In this document: piece after piece, positions 16,960 through 24,314 of the stretch
Layout of the letters: each line of letters starts with the position of its first letter
How positions within the stretch are numbered: the stretch's first letter is position 1
Assembly: GCF_004216855.1 (NCBI RefSeq)
Contig: NZ_SGXT01000018.1
Span: forward strand, 124,001-188,000
Length of the DNA stretch: 64,000 nt
Origin: Microcella alkaliphila
GTDB taxonomy: Bacteria; Actinomycetota; Actinomycetes; Actinomycetales; Microbacteriaceae
Reading direction: 5' to 3'
Translations under genes and position numbers: made by a program
The notes under the pieces: model-generated
Databases searched by the model: none
Seen by the model: only the letters and a program-made list of their open reading frames with translations
Told to the model about the DNA's origin: nothing

Positions 16960-18318
16960 ATGACGCACAGCCTCGCCAACCTGCAGAGCGAGCTCATCGC
17001 CGCCGAGATCGACGTGCTCCGCGTGATTTACGCCGACATTATCGGCACGATCCGCTCGAAGGATCTGCTCGTGAGCGAGCTCGACAAGATCCACCACGGT
17101 GGGCCGACCTTCTGCCAGGGCGTGTGGGTCACGACGACGCAGGGTGGCGTGCTCGACGGCGCCGACGTGCTCTCGAACGGGCTGGAGGACTTCGTCACGC
17201 AGATCGTTCCCGACTCGTGGCGGGCGCTGCCGTGGGAGCCGGGCGTCGCCTACGTGGTCGCAGGCGCGAACAACCCCGACATGACCCCGAACGAGCTCGC
17301 CCCGCGCACGCTGCTCGAGCGCATGGTGAACGAGTACGAAGAGCTCGGCCTCGTGCCGGTCGCCGGGCCCGAGCTCGAGTTCTACATCGCCGACGTCAAC
17401 GACGACGGCACCTACCGCCGCGCGATCAACCCGTCGGGCCGCGTCTACACGTCTGGCGCGACGGTCGACCCCAAGGGAACATTCCTGCACCTGCTGCGCA
17501 TGCTCGACCGCCTGCGCATCGGCGTGTTCGCCGGCAACCACGAGTTCAGCCCCAGCCAGTACGAGATCAACATCTGGCACGGTGAGGCGCTCGACGCGTG
17601 CGACCGCATCTGGATGCTCAAGGCCGGCGTCAAGGACGTCATCGCCCGCCTCGGCCAGGCCGCCACGTTCTCAGGAAAGCCGTGGAGCGACGAAGGGGGC
17701 AGCGGGTTCCACCTGCACCTATCGCTTGAGAGCCCGACGGGCGAGAACCTCATGCACGACGCGTCGGCGTCCGACGGGCTGAGCACGACGGCCCGCCACA
17801 TGATCGCGGGCATCATGGAGCACGCGCCCGCCCTGGTCGCGATCTGCAACCCGACGATCAACTCGTTCCGCCGCCTCGGGCCCGACACGCTCGCGCCATA
17901 CCGCGCCAACTGGGGCTTCGACAACCGCAGCGCGATGGTGCGCATCCCGCCGGAGCGCGGCGGCGGCACGCGACTCGAGATTCGCCTCGGCGACGGTGCC
18001 GCGAACGCCTACCTGATGACGGCGGCGCTGCTCGCCGCGGGTCTCGACGGCATCCGCCGCGAGTTGGAGCCGCCGCCCGTCGCCGTCGGATACGCCTACG
18101 AGGACGAGTCGTTCCCGGTGCTGCCGATGTCCCTCGGCGACGCCCTCGACGCCCTGCGCGCCGACGAACGCCTCCGCGAGCTGATGGGCGGCCCGCTGGT
18201 CGACGTCTTCGAGGTGATGAAGCGCGACGAGATCGATCGCTTCACCGAGGCGGTCGGCCCCGACATGCCCGACGAGGTCACCGAGTGGGAGGTCAAGGAG
18301 TACTTCCTCGACCTCTAG
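16960..18318 (+). CDS. glutamine synthetase-like gamma-glutamyl amide ligase
   Basis: The 452-residue protein has GS features: GPELEFYIAD (metal site), NHEFSPSQYEIN, GGSGFHLHLSL, a NPTINSFRRLGPDTLAPY block and IPPERGGGTRLEIRLGD in the nucleotide site. The regulatory Tyr-adenylylation loop of housekeeping GlnA is not evident, and it lies in a catabolic cluster beside an amidotransferase. This fits the PuuA/IpuC/gamma-glutamylanilide synthetase group, which glutamylates an amine before oxidation. Start at 16960 is set by AAGGGAG 7 bases before. The stop codon lies inside a perfect hairpin, and the 3' end is duplicated downstream. Confidence 0.85.
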   Translation: MTHSLANLQSELIAAEIDVLRVIYADIIGTIRSKDLLVSELDKIHHGGPTFCQGVWVTTTQGGVLDGADVLSNGLEDFVTQIVPDSWRALPWEPGVAYVVAGANNPDMTPNELAPRTLLERMVNEYEELGLVPVAGPELEFYIADVNDDGTYRRAINPSGRVYTSGATVDPKGTFLHLLRMLDRLRIGVFAGNHEFSPSQYEINIWHGEALDACDRIWMLKAGVKDVIARLGQAATFSGKPWSDEGGSGFHLHLSLESPTGENLMHDASASDGLSTTARHMIAGIMEHAPALVAICNPTINSFRRLGPDTLAPYRANWGFDNRSAMVRIPPERGGGTRLEIRLGDGAANAYLMTAALLAAGLDGIRRELEPPPVAVGYAYEDESFPVLPMSLGDALDALRADERLRELMGGPLVDVFEVMKRDEIDRFTEAVGPDMPDEVTEWEVKEYFLDL

Positions 18319-18325
18319 TCGAGGA
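18151..18325 (+). repeat. direct repeat copy 1 (3' end of GS-like gene); copy 2 at 19230-19404
   Basis: The last 168 bp of the gene plus 7 bp beyond recur 1079 bp downstream with about five mismatches in 175 bp. The copies flank a segment of lower GC that carries two coupled small genes. The near identity implies a recent duplication or integration into the gene's 3' end. Confidence 0.9.
18305..18325 (+). terminator. hairpin spanning the GS-like stop codon
   Basis: TCCTCGAC at 18305-18312 and GTCGAGGA at 18318-18325 pair perfectly around the loop CTCTA, and the TAG stop at 18316-18318 lies in the loop and stem. The same hairpin is present in the duplicated copy at 19384-19404. It lacks a T-run, so it may act as an mRNA 3' stabiliser or weak terminator. 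Confidence 0.5.
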
Positions 18326-18583
18326 GCGCCAAGCCGACACACGTAGTGGGTGTGAACCCGACGAACGACGATGTGACGATGTGATCGACCGTAATGCCGC
18401 GTACAGGCCGAGGTTGCGAGGGCCAACTCCTGCGCTCCACGCTCGTCTCTTCTTTCGAAAACGTTCCGCCGAAATCGTCGCCGGTTGACTCCCACTGGGC
18501 GGCCGCGTAAGCAAGTAGTGGTCAATTTAGCTTGAGTGTGTTACTGTCCGAATCACCTACGATCGGAGACACGGTGAAGCTAG

Positions 18584-18700
18584 GTGCCCTTCTATGTGAA
18601 CGCTCGGATCAACAACGGATGGATCAATAACGCGGTGTACCGCGCGGCGGCCGCGGCAAACTGGGCTGTCTTCGCAAACAATCTGAGGAACGCTTCGTGA
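18584..18700 (+). CDS. 38-residue basic Asn/Ala-rich peptide, bacteriocin-like
   Basis: From the GTG at 18584 the frame encodes 38 residues beginning MPFYVNARINNGWINNA. It has 9 Asn, 10 Ala (five in a row), 2 Trp, 3 Arg, and no Lys, Asp, Glu or Cys, giving a net charge of about +3. There is no signal peptide or Gly-Gly leader. Its TGA overlaps the GTG of the next gene as GTGA, strong evidence that this short frame is translated. I know no family for it. A leaderless antimicrobial or toxic peptide with a membrane partner is one reading; a short leader peptide is another. A start at the internal GTG (18596) is possible. Confidence 0.55.
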   Translation: MPFYVNARINNGWINNAVYRAAAAANWAVFANNLRNAS

Positions 18701-19077
18701 GAACACGTCGGTTACTCGCGGGTCTCGTTAGTTGTAGCCTCGCTAGTTTGCTCTATCTAGCGACCGCTGTATCTGTTCTCGGCGGGTGGGTCCCTCTCGC
18801 TGTCTCTTACTTGCTGCTAGGGGTGTGCGTAGGAGCATTAGCGGGTATTGCGGCCTCGCTGCCGTTCTTGTTAGGCAAGTTCAATACGGGGTGGGCGCTG
18901 CTTGCCGGAAGCGGCCTTGCGCTCGCGACGGGAGTCGCCTTATCCGCACTCGCTGGGACGATCCAGCCGGTCTGGCATGGCTTCGCAATCACAGCAGGAT
19001 GGCTCATGACTCAGGTGTTTCTTGTTCGCACTCACGCCAGACGCGACGCATCGACCAGCCACGATACAGTCGGATAA
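18697..19077 (+). CDS. small four-helix membrane protein coupled to the 38-residue peptide
   Basis: The 126-residue protein has about four hydrophobic helices (roughly residues 7-28, 32-56, 66-88 and 93-111), an RTRR start and a positive C-terminal tail THARRD, so both ends are probably cytoplasmic. It starts at the GTG overlapping the peptide stop. GC content and codon choice (TTA, CTA, AGT) are unlike the neighbours, a sign of transfer. Possible immunity or export partner of the peptide; no family recognised. Confidence 0.6.
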   Translation: MRTRRLLAGLVSCSLASLLYLATAVSVLGGWVPLAVSYLLLGVCVGALAGIAASLPFLLGKFNTGWALLAGSGLALATGVALSALAGTIQPVWHGFAITAGWLMTQVFLVRTHARRDASTSHDTVG

Positions 19078-19169
19078 TTCTCAGTTAAACACCTGACGAC
19101 ATTTGCGACGGCCGTTGGTGAAATCAGTCGTGAGCTTAGGCTGTCCACCGCGTCTTCCACGCCGTTGCC

Positions 19170-19397
19170 TGCGCCCGCCAAGACGAGTTCTTCCCTGTGC
19201 TCGCGAAGTTCCTGGGGGATGCCGCCGATGCCCTGCGCGCCGACGAGCGCCTCATCGAGCTGATGGGCGGCCCGCTGGTCGACGTCTTCGAGGTGATGAA
19301 GCGCGACGAGATCGAGCGCTTCACCGAGGCGGTCGGCCCCGAGATGCCCGACGAGGTCACCGAGTGGGAGGTCAAGGAGTACTTCCTCGACCTCTAG
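19170..19397 (+). pseudogene. 3' fragment of the GS-like gene
   Basis: The last ~76 codons repeat the C-terminus of the gene at 16960-18318, ending in the same EVKEYFLDL and stop. Similarity fades upstream of about 19180, where only short matches such as DEFFPVL versus DESFPVL remain. No start or catalytic part is present, so it is a remnant. Confidence 0.88.
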
Positions 19398-19463
19398 TCG
19401 AGGAAGCGTGGGTGCTGTCTCGATCTCTAGTCGAGGAAGCGTGGGTGCCGTCTCGACCTCTAG
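19398..19463 (+). repeat. 33-bp tandem repeat, two copies
   Basis: Two 33-bp units (19398-19430 and 19431-19463) each begin TCGAGGAAGCGTGGGTG and end in CTCTAG, differing at two positions. Each re-creates the end of the GS-like gene (TCTCGA.CTCTAG) and half of its hairpin. The toxin gene's stop codon lies in the second unit. Confidence 0.9.
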
Positions 19464-19720
19464 TAGTGCGCCCGCGCCTGCAGAATCACGATGTGCTCGT
19501 CGGTGACGTAGTACACGAGCCGGTTGGTGTCGTCGATGCGGCGAGACCAGGCGCCCGACAGCACGTGCTTGAGTGGCTCGGGCTTGCCGATCCCTGCGAA
19601 GGGATCACGCAGTGCGTCGGCGATGAGGGTGTTGATGCGCTTTAGCGTCTTACGATCTTGGCTCTGCCAGAAGCCGTAGTCTTCCCAGCCGTGGGCGTCG
19701 AACGCCAGGGCGCGAGTCAC
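19460..19720 (-). CDS. YoeB/Txe-family toxin
   Basis: The 86-residue protein has the YoeB signature: AFDAHGWEDYGFWQSQDRKTLKRIN, GIGKPEPLKHVLSGAWSRRID, then NRLVYYVTDEHIVILQARAHY with the terminal HY. YoeB cleaves mRNA on the ribosome. The gene overlaps the antitoxin by 4 bp. Its stop lies in the tandem repeat, so the last residues could have been altered by that event, yet the canonical HY end is intact. Confidence 0.92.
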   Translation of the reverse strand: MTRALAFDAHGWEDYGFWQSQDRKTLKRINTLIADALRDPFAGIGKPEPLKHVLSGAWSRRIDDTNRLVYYVTDEHIVILQARAHY

Positions 19721-19968
19721 GGGTCGACGAGGTCGTGCTGCTCGAACTCTCCGCGCCGGGCGCGCTCGATCGACGCGAGCAGCCGCTCGGCGTTGGCAGG
19801 GTTCCGCAGTAGGTGGGCGGTCTCGGCCATCGCGTCATAGTCGGCCTTCGACAGAATGACGGCGTTGCCGTGCTTCGACACCACTTCAACGGGCGCATGG
19901 TCGTCGTTCACCTGCTGGATGATCCCGAAGAGCGTCTTTCGCGCTTCGGATGCACTGATCGCGGTCAT
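19717..19968 (-). CDS. YefM-family antitoxin
   Basis: The 83-residue protein starts MTAISASEARKTLFGIIQQVN, with the family motif HAPVEVVSKHGNAVILSKADYDAM and a C-terminal toxin-binding tail. The ATG at 19968 has a GGGAGG box. It should neutralise the YoeB toxin and bind the palindrome just upstream. Confidence 0.92.
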   Translation of the reverse strand: MTAISASEARKTLFGIIQQVNDDHAPVEVVSKHGNAVILSKADYDAMAETAHLLRNPANAERLLASIERARRGEFEQHDLVDP

Positions 19969-19976
19969 GACGGCCT

Positions 19977-20008
19977 CCCGAGTCGTACCACATACGGTAC
20001 CACTCGGG
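19977..20008 (-). promoter_or_regulatory. yefM-yoeB operator, 32-bp imperfect dyad
   Basis: CCCGAGT at 19977-19983 pairs with ACTCGGG at 20002-20008, and GTACC at 19985-19989 pairs with GGTAC at 19996-20000. Twelve of 13 arm positions match around a 6-bp centre. It ends 9 bp from the antitoxin ATG. GTAC cores are usual in YefM operators, so autoregulation is likely. Confidence 0.7.
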
Positions 20009-20043
20009 TGTTCGTGGCGGCAGGGCATCCTGCCGCGCACACG

Positions 20044-20856
20044 CTAGATGCTCGGGTTCGACCGGTCGGCGACGAGCGTGCCGCCGTTGAAGGTCACGCC
20101 GATTTCGCGGTAGTAGGCACCGATTTTCTCGTGGATGGGCAGGATCGACGCGAGCTCGTCCCAGGGGGAGTCGTGCAGTTCGAGCTCGAAGTCGCCGCGC
20201 CAGGTGGCACCGACCTCGGCGTCGACTCCACCCATGGTGATGAGCTGGTCGAGTGAGTTGCCGGCTCCGGGTGTGATTGAGGGCATCCAGCGCGAGTGGA
20301 GCATGGGGTGCCCGTTGACGAAGCCGTTGCTGTCGCTCTCGGCTTCGAGGGTGACGACCAGCGAGGCCAGTCGGTGGTCGTAGGCGGCGAGCGAGGCGCC
20401 GATTTTCGCGCCCGGGGCGAGGCGCGGCGCGGCGCGCCCGACGTTCATGACGCGCGTGACGGCCATGCTCCCCAGCTTCTTCGGGTAGCCCTGGAACCAG
20501 CCGCGGGCGATCGCGAAGTCTCTTGTCACCCAGATGGCGACGCAGCGGGTGTAGGTCTGGCCGTCGTGCTTCACGCGCACGACGGCGAAGGTTTCGAGGT
20601 ACTGCGAGCGCTGTGGGTCGAGCAGTTCCGCGCCCGACGCCGAGCACGACTGCCAGTCGGCCCAGATGAGAGCCACGGCACCGGGGTCGTCGTCGGCAAG
20701 CTCGAGGCCCTCGGGAAGGAGTGCGGCGACGTTCGCGGGGTCGGTGCGGTACTCGGCGGTGAGTAGCGTTCCGGAGTAGTACCACGGCATGTCGGGAATG
20801 ATCGCGCTCTTGCCGGTGGGGGTTTGCGGGGCCATGAAGCCGGTGAGGTCAGCCAT
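20044..20856 (-). CDS. acetoacetate decarboxylase-fold protein
   Basis: The 270-residue protein has the ADC superfamily pattern: PWYYSGTLLTAEYRTDP, LLPEGLEL, the RWFQGYPKKLGS-like block (here ARGWFQGYPKKLGSMAV, whose Lys pair fits the Schiff-base lysine region) and a C-terminal ITFNGGTL-like end. Members include decarboxylases and hydratase-aldolases acting on keto acids. It is preceded by a copy of the shared operator 16 bp before the ATG, so it is probably part of the same catabolic regulon. Substrate unknown. Confidence 0.82.
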   Translation of the reverse strand: MADLTGFMAPQTPTGKSAIIPDMPWYYSGTLLTAEYRTDPANVAALLPEGLELADDDPGAVALIWADWQSCSASGAELLDPQRSQYLETFAVVRVKHDGQTYTRCVAIWVTRDFAIARGWFQGYPKKLGSMAVTRVMNVGRAAPRLAPGAKIGASLAAYDHRLASLVVTLEAESDSNGFVNGHPMLHSRWMPSITPGAGNSLDQLITMGGVDAEVGATWRGDFELELHDSPWDELASILPIHEKIGAYYREIGVTFNGGTLVADRSNPSI

Positions 20857-20871
20857 TGCCCCAGCCTAGCG

Positions 20872-20893
20872 ATTCATTCGGAAACAAACGATA
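20872..20893 (-). promoter_or_regulatory. shared dyad operator, site D (acetoacetate decarboxylase-fold gene)
   Basis: The minus strand contains TCGTTTGTTTCCGAATGAAT, matching the site between the amidotransferase and GS-like genes at 20 of 22 positions. It ends 16 bp before the start codon, where a repressor would block initiation. Confidence 0.7.
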
Positions 20894-20982
20894 GGCATTT
20901 TCGGATGGCGTGCATCCCGAGCTGCGCCCGCTTGTGGACAGAAACTCGGATGCCCGCCCCACCCCCGCGCACAATGTCGCGC

Positions 20983-22215
20983 ATGTCCACCCCCGTCGCC
21001 ACCATCACCGACCGGGTGCGGGCCCGCGTGCGCAGCGAGCGCGTCGACCTGCACCGCGATCCCGACGCGGCCGAGCGTCTCGTGCGCGAAGAGCTGCGCG
21101 TCTACGCCGAGCGGTCGCTGTCGGGGGCGCTGCCGCGCATCCACGATGAGGTGCGCACGCACGGCGAGGTGCTCGCCGGCCTCACCGGGTATGGCGCCCT
21201 CCAGCCCTACTTCGACGACGCCGAGGTCGAAGAGATTTGGCTGAACGCGCCCGACGCGATCTTCGTCGCCCGCTCGGGTGTGACCGAGCGCGTGCCGCTC
21301 ACGCTCACCGACGATCAGGTGCGCGTCATCGTCGAGCGGATGCTGCAGGCCACCGGTCGCCGGGTCGACTTGAGCTCCCCCTTCGTCGATGCGAGCCTGC
21401 CAGACGGCTCCCGCCTGCACGTCGCGATTCCCGATGTCACGCGACGCCACTGGGCGGTGAACGTGCGCAAGTTCTCGCAGCGCATCCGCTCGCTGACGCG
21501 CCTCGTCGAACTCGGCTCGCTTACTCCCCAGGCGGCCGAGTTTCTGCGCTTGAGCGTGCTGGCGGGTTGCAACATCCTCGTCAGCGGCGCGACGCACACC
21601 GGCAAGACGACGATGCTCGGTGCGCTGTTGGCGAGCGCCCGCCCGAGCGAGCGCATCATCACGGTGGAAGAGACGTTCGAGCTTGACCTCGACGCCCCTG
21701 ACGTCGTCGCGATGCAGTGCCGCAGCGCAAACCTCGAGGGCACGGGCGAGATCACGCTGCGCCGCCTCATCAAGGAGGCGCTGCGCATGCGCCCCGACCG
21801 CCTCGTCGTCGGCGAGGTACGCGAGGCCGAGTCGCTCGACCTCCTCATCGCCCTGAATAGCGGAATGCCGGGCATGTGCTCGCTGCACGCCAACAGCGCA
21901 CGGGATGCCCTCATCAAGCTCTCGACGCTGCCCCTCTTGGCCGGCCGCAATATCGACTCGTCGTTCGTCGTGCCGACGGTCGCGAGCGCGATCGACATCG
22001 TCGTGCACCTCGAACTCGCTCCGGACAGGGGCCGTCGCGTGCGCGAGATCGTTGCCCCGACCGGCGCGGTCGCCGCCGACGGAATCACGGATGCGCCCCT
22101 CTTCGTCCGCGACGCTCTCGGCAATCTGGTCGCCACCGGCTCGCTTCCGCCCCGCCCGCAGAAGTTCGCCGACGCGGGGCTCGACCCGCGCCCCGTGATC
22201 GGCCACGCCGCATGA
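20983..22215 (+). CDS. tadA: TadA/CpaF-type secretion ATPase
   Basis: The 410-residue ATPase of the type II/IV secretion family has Walker A SGATHTGKTTML, the Asp-box ITVEETFELDL, Walker B RPDRLVVGEVREAES and the His-box SLHANSARDAL. It would power assembly of a Flp/Tad pilus. I chose ATG 20983; an ATG 9 bp earlier is equally possible. It opens a tightly packed operon. No tadZ/cpaE-like gene precedes it in this window. Confidence 0.92.
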   Translation: MSTPVATITDRVRARVRSERVDLHRDPDAAERLVREELRVYAERSLSGALPRIHDEVRTHGEVLAGLTGYGALQPYFDDAEVEEIWLNAPDAIFVARSGVTERVPLTLTDDQVRVIVERMLQATGRRVDLSSPFVDASLPDGSRLHVAIPDVTRRHWAVNVRKFSQRIRSLTRLVELGSLTPQAAEFLRLSVLAGCNILVSGATHTGKTTMLGALLASARPSERIITVEETFELDLDAPDVVAMQCRSANLEGTGEITLRRLIKEALRMRPDRLVVGEVREAESLDLLIALNSGMPGMCSLHANSARDALIKLSTLPLLAGRNIDSSFVVPTVASAIDIVVHLELAPDRGRRVREIVAPTGAVAADGITDAPLFVRDALGNLVATGSLPPRPQKFADAGLDPRPVIGHAA

Positions 22216-23075
22216 CCGTCGTCGTCGCCCTGCTCCTCTCCGCGGGAGTACTGCTGGTCGCCTCGCCCTGGCTCTGGCCTCGAACCCCGAAACCGGCGGA
22301 TGCTCGCCCCGGCTCCCCCGGACGCCTCGCCGACCTGCTCGCCCGCGCGGGCCTCGCCGCGGTGTCGCCCGCCGTGCTCGTCGCCGTGATGGTGGTCTTG
22401 GCGGTAATCGGCGCGGGCCTCGTCCTCCTGCTGGTCCCTGTTCTCGCCCTCGCTCCGGCGGCGGCGGCCGTATGCGCGGTGGCTCCGATCCTGCTCCTGC
22501 GCGCTCGCGCCGCCGCCCGGCGCCGCGCGCTGCGCGCCCTCTGGCCTGACGTCGTTGACCTGCTGTTGTCGAGCATCCGTGCGGGGCGTGGGCTTCCCGA
22601 CGCGATCAGCGCGCTGGGCGACAGCGCGCCCGACGCGGTCCGCCCGGCATTCGTCGCGTTTCGCCGCGACTGGATGCGCACCGCCCGTTTCGATGAGAGC
22701 CTCGACACCCTGAAGCGAAGCCTCGCCGACCCGGTCGCCGACCGCATCGTCGAGACGCTCCGCATGGCGCGGGAGGTGGGCGGCACCGAGCTGCCCGCGG
22801 TGCTGCGGTCGCTGTCGCACTACCTGCGTGCCGAGGTGGCGGTGCGCGGCGAGGTTGAGGCGCGCCAGTCGTGGGTGCGCACGGCCGCGCGGCTCGGCGT
22901 CGCAGCGCCCTGGGTGGTGCTGCTCATGCTCGGCTCGCGCCCTGAGGCTCAGGCCGCCTACAACACTCCGGGTGGCGTTGCGCTCGTCGCCGCGGGCCTC
23001 GCGGCAACCCTCGTGGCGTACCGACTGATGGTCGCGATCGGCCGCCTGCCCGAAGAAGGACGGTGGTTCCGGTGA
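22212..23075 (+). CDS. tadB: TadB-like inner-membrane pilus assembly protein
   Basis: The 287-residue protein has N-terminal hydrophobic helices, a soluble GspF-type domain (WPDVVDLLLSSIRAGRGLPDAI ... VADRIVETLRMAREVGGTELPAVL) and two C-terminal helices. It starts at an ATG overlapping the tadA stop (ATGA). With TadC it forms the membrane platform of the Tad system. Confidence 0.88.
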   Translation: MTVVVALLLSAGVLLVASPWLWPRTPKPADARPGSPGRLADLLARAGLAAVSPAVLVAVMVVLAVIGAGLVLLLVPVLALAPAAAAVCAVAPILLLRARAAARRRALRALWPDVVDLLLSSIRAGRGLPDAISALGDSAPDAVRPAFVAFRRDWMRTARFDESLDTLKRSLADPVADRIVETLRMAREVGGTELPAVLRSLSHYLRAEVAVRGEVEARQSWVRTAARLGVAAPWVVLLMLGSRPEAQAAYNTPGGVALVAAGLAATLVAYRLMVAIGRLPEEGRWFR

Positions 23076-24010
23076 ATCCCGCCCTCGCGGCCGCCCTCGT
23101 CGCCGGCGGCACCCTAGGCCTCGGGCTGTGGTTGCTCGCGAGCACCGTGCCACGCATCGGCCGCCCTCGGCTCGACCAGCGCCTCGCGCCCTACCTCGTC
23201 GATGTCAGCCCGGTCGCCGCCCAGCTTGTCGCCCCGCGACGGTCCGACCCATTGCCCGTGCTCGGCGCGTTGCTCGCCCCGCTTGCCGAGCGTGGCACTC
23301 GGCTCCTCGAGTCCGTCCTCGGGGGCGAGACGACCATTCGCACGCGACTTCGGCAGTCCGGCTCCTCCGCGACGGTGGGCGGCCACCGCACCCGTCAACT
23401 CTCCGGGGCCGTGATTGGCGCCGCAGCCGGTGCCGCGCTCGGAGTCGTCGCCGGCCGCGAGTCGCTGGCCGTCATCCCGGTCGCCATTGTCGGGATTGGC
23501 GCCGGCGCGATCGCCGGCATCGCCCTCGTGGATGCTCTTCTCGCGCGGGCGGCGAAGCGCCGCTCCCAGCGCATCGCCCAGGAATTCCCCACCGTCGTGG
23601 AGTTCCTCGCCTTGAGCGTGGCGGCGGGGGAGTCCATCGTGGAGGCGCTGCGTCGGGTTGCCCGCACGGGCAGTGGAGAGTTTGCTGGCGAACTCGACCG
23701 CGTGGTGTCTCGGCAGGCGGCTGGCCAGCCGATAGCGGAGGGCCTCGCCGAACTGCGCGACGAGTTGGCGATCCCGCCGGTGTCGCGCCTGGTCGATCAG
23801 GTGTTGGCGGCAATCGAACGGGGTACGCCCTTGACCGAGGTGCTAAGAGCCCAGGCGGCCGACGCCCGCGACGACGCCAAGCGTTCGCTGCTCGAGGCGG
23901 CGGGCACCCGCGAGGTCGCGATGCTCATCCCGCTGGTGTTCCTCATCTTGCCGGTGACCGTGCTGTTCGCGGTGTACCCGGGTTTGCTCGTCCTGCAGTT
24001 CGGCTTCTGA
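23072..24010 (+). CDS. tadC: TadC-like inner-membrane pilus assembly protein
   Basis: The 312-residue protein has helices at the start and around residues 105-155, then a GspF domain (RIAQEFPTVVEFLALSVAAGESIVEALRRVA) and a final hydrophobic helix (LIPLVFLILPVTVLFAVYPG). The GTG at 23072 overlaps the tadB stop. Paired with TadB as the platform. Confidence 0.88.
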   Translation: MNPALAAALVAGGTLGLGLWLLASTVPRIGRPRLDQRLAPYLVDVSPVAAQLVAPRRSDPLPVLGALLAPLAERGTRLLESVLGGETTIRTRLRQSGSSATVGGHRTRQLSGAVIGAAAGAALGVVAGRESLAVIPVAIVGIGAGAIAGIALVDALLARAAKRRSQRIAQEFPTVVEFLALSVAAGESIVEALRRVARTGSGEFAGELDRVVSRQAAGQPIAEGLAELRDELAIPPVSRLVDQVLAAIERGTPLTEVLRAQAADARDDAKRSLLEAAGTREVAMLIPLVFLILPVTVLFAVYPGLLVLQFGF

Positions 24011-24090
24011 CGCCTGTGGACAGGTCACCACTCGCCTCACTGGAACGCGCATTATTGCTCGCGTTCATCCCGCCCCCGGAAGGAATCGTC

Positions 24091-24267
24091 ATGTCCCGTC
24101 TCCGCGCCCGACTCGCCCGCCACCTCGACGATGACCGAGGGGATGTGCCCGGCTGGGTTCTCATCACCCTCATGACCGCGGGCCTCGTCATCCTGATCTG
24201 GGCGCTCGCCGGCCCCGCCCTGTCTGGCGTCTTCCAGCAGGCGATCGACCGCGTAGCGACCTTTTAG
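24091..24267 (+). CDS. Flp-like pilin / DUF4244-type small protein
   Basis: The 58-residue protein has a basic start, DDDRGDVPGWVLITLMTAGL and one hydrophobic helix followed by a short tail. It is the size and position of the Flp pilin in actinobacterial Tad loci. A GGAAGGA box precedes the ATG. The usual Glu at +5 of Flp pilins is not obvious, so it may be a divergent pilin. No prepilin peptidase gene is in the window. Confidence 0.75.
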   Translation: MSRLRARLARHLDDDRGDVPGWVLITLMTAGLVILIWALAGPALSGVFQQAIDRVATF

Positions 24268-24314
24268 GCGCGCGACGACAACGACAGCGACGCCCGCCCC
24301 CGCATTCGGCGCCC

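Noticed and set aside
18532-18563. TTGAGT and TACGAT as a promoter for the peptide/membrane pair
   Set aside because: The spacer is 20 bp, too long for a confident call.
20866-23153. Long minus-strand frames opposite the Tad operon
   Set aside because: Arg/Gly-rich translations with no recognisable fold; the Tad proteins on the other strand are unmistakable.
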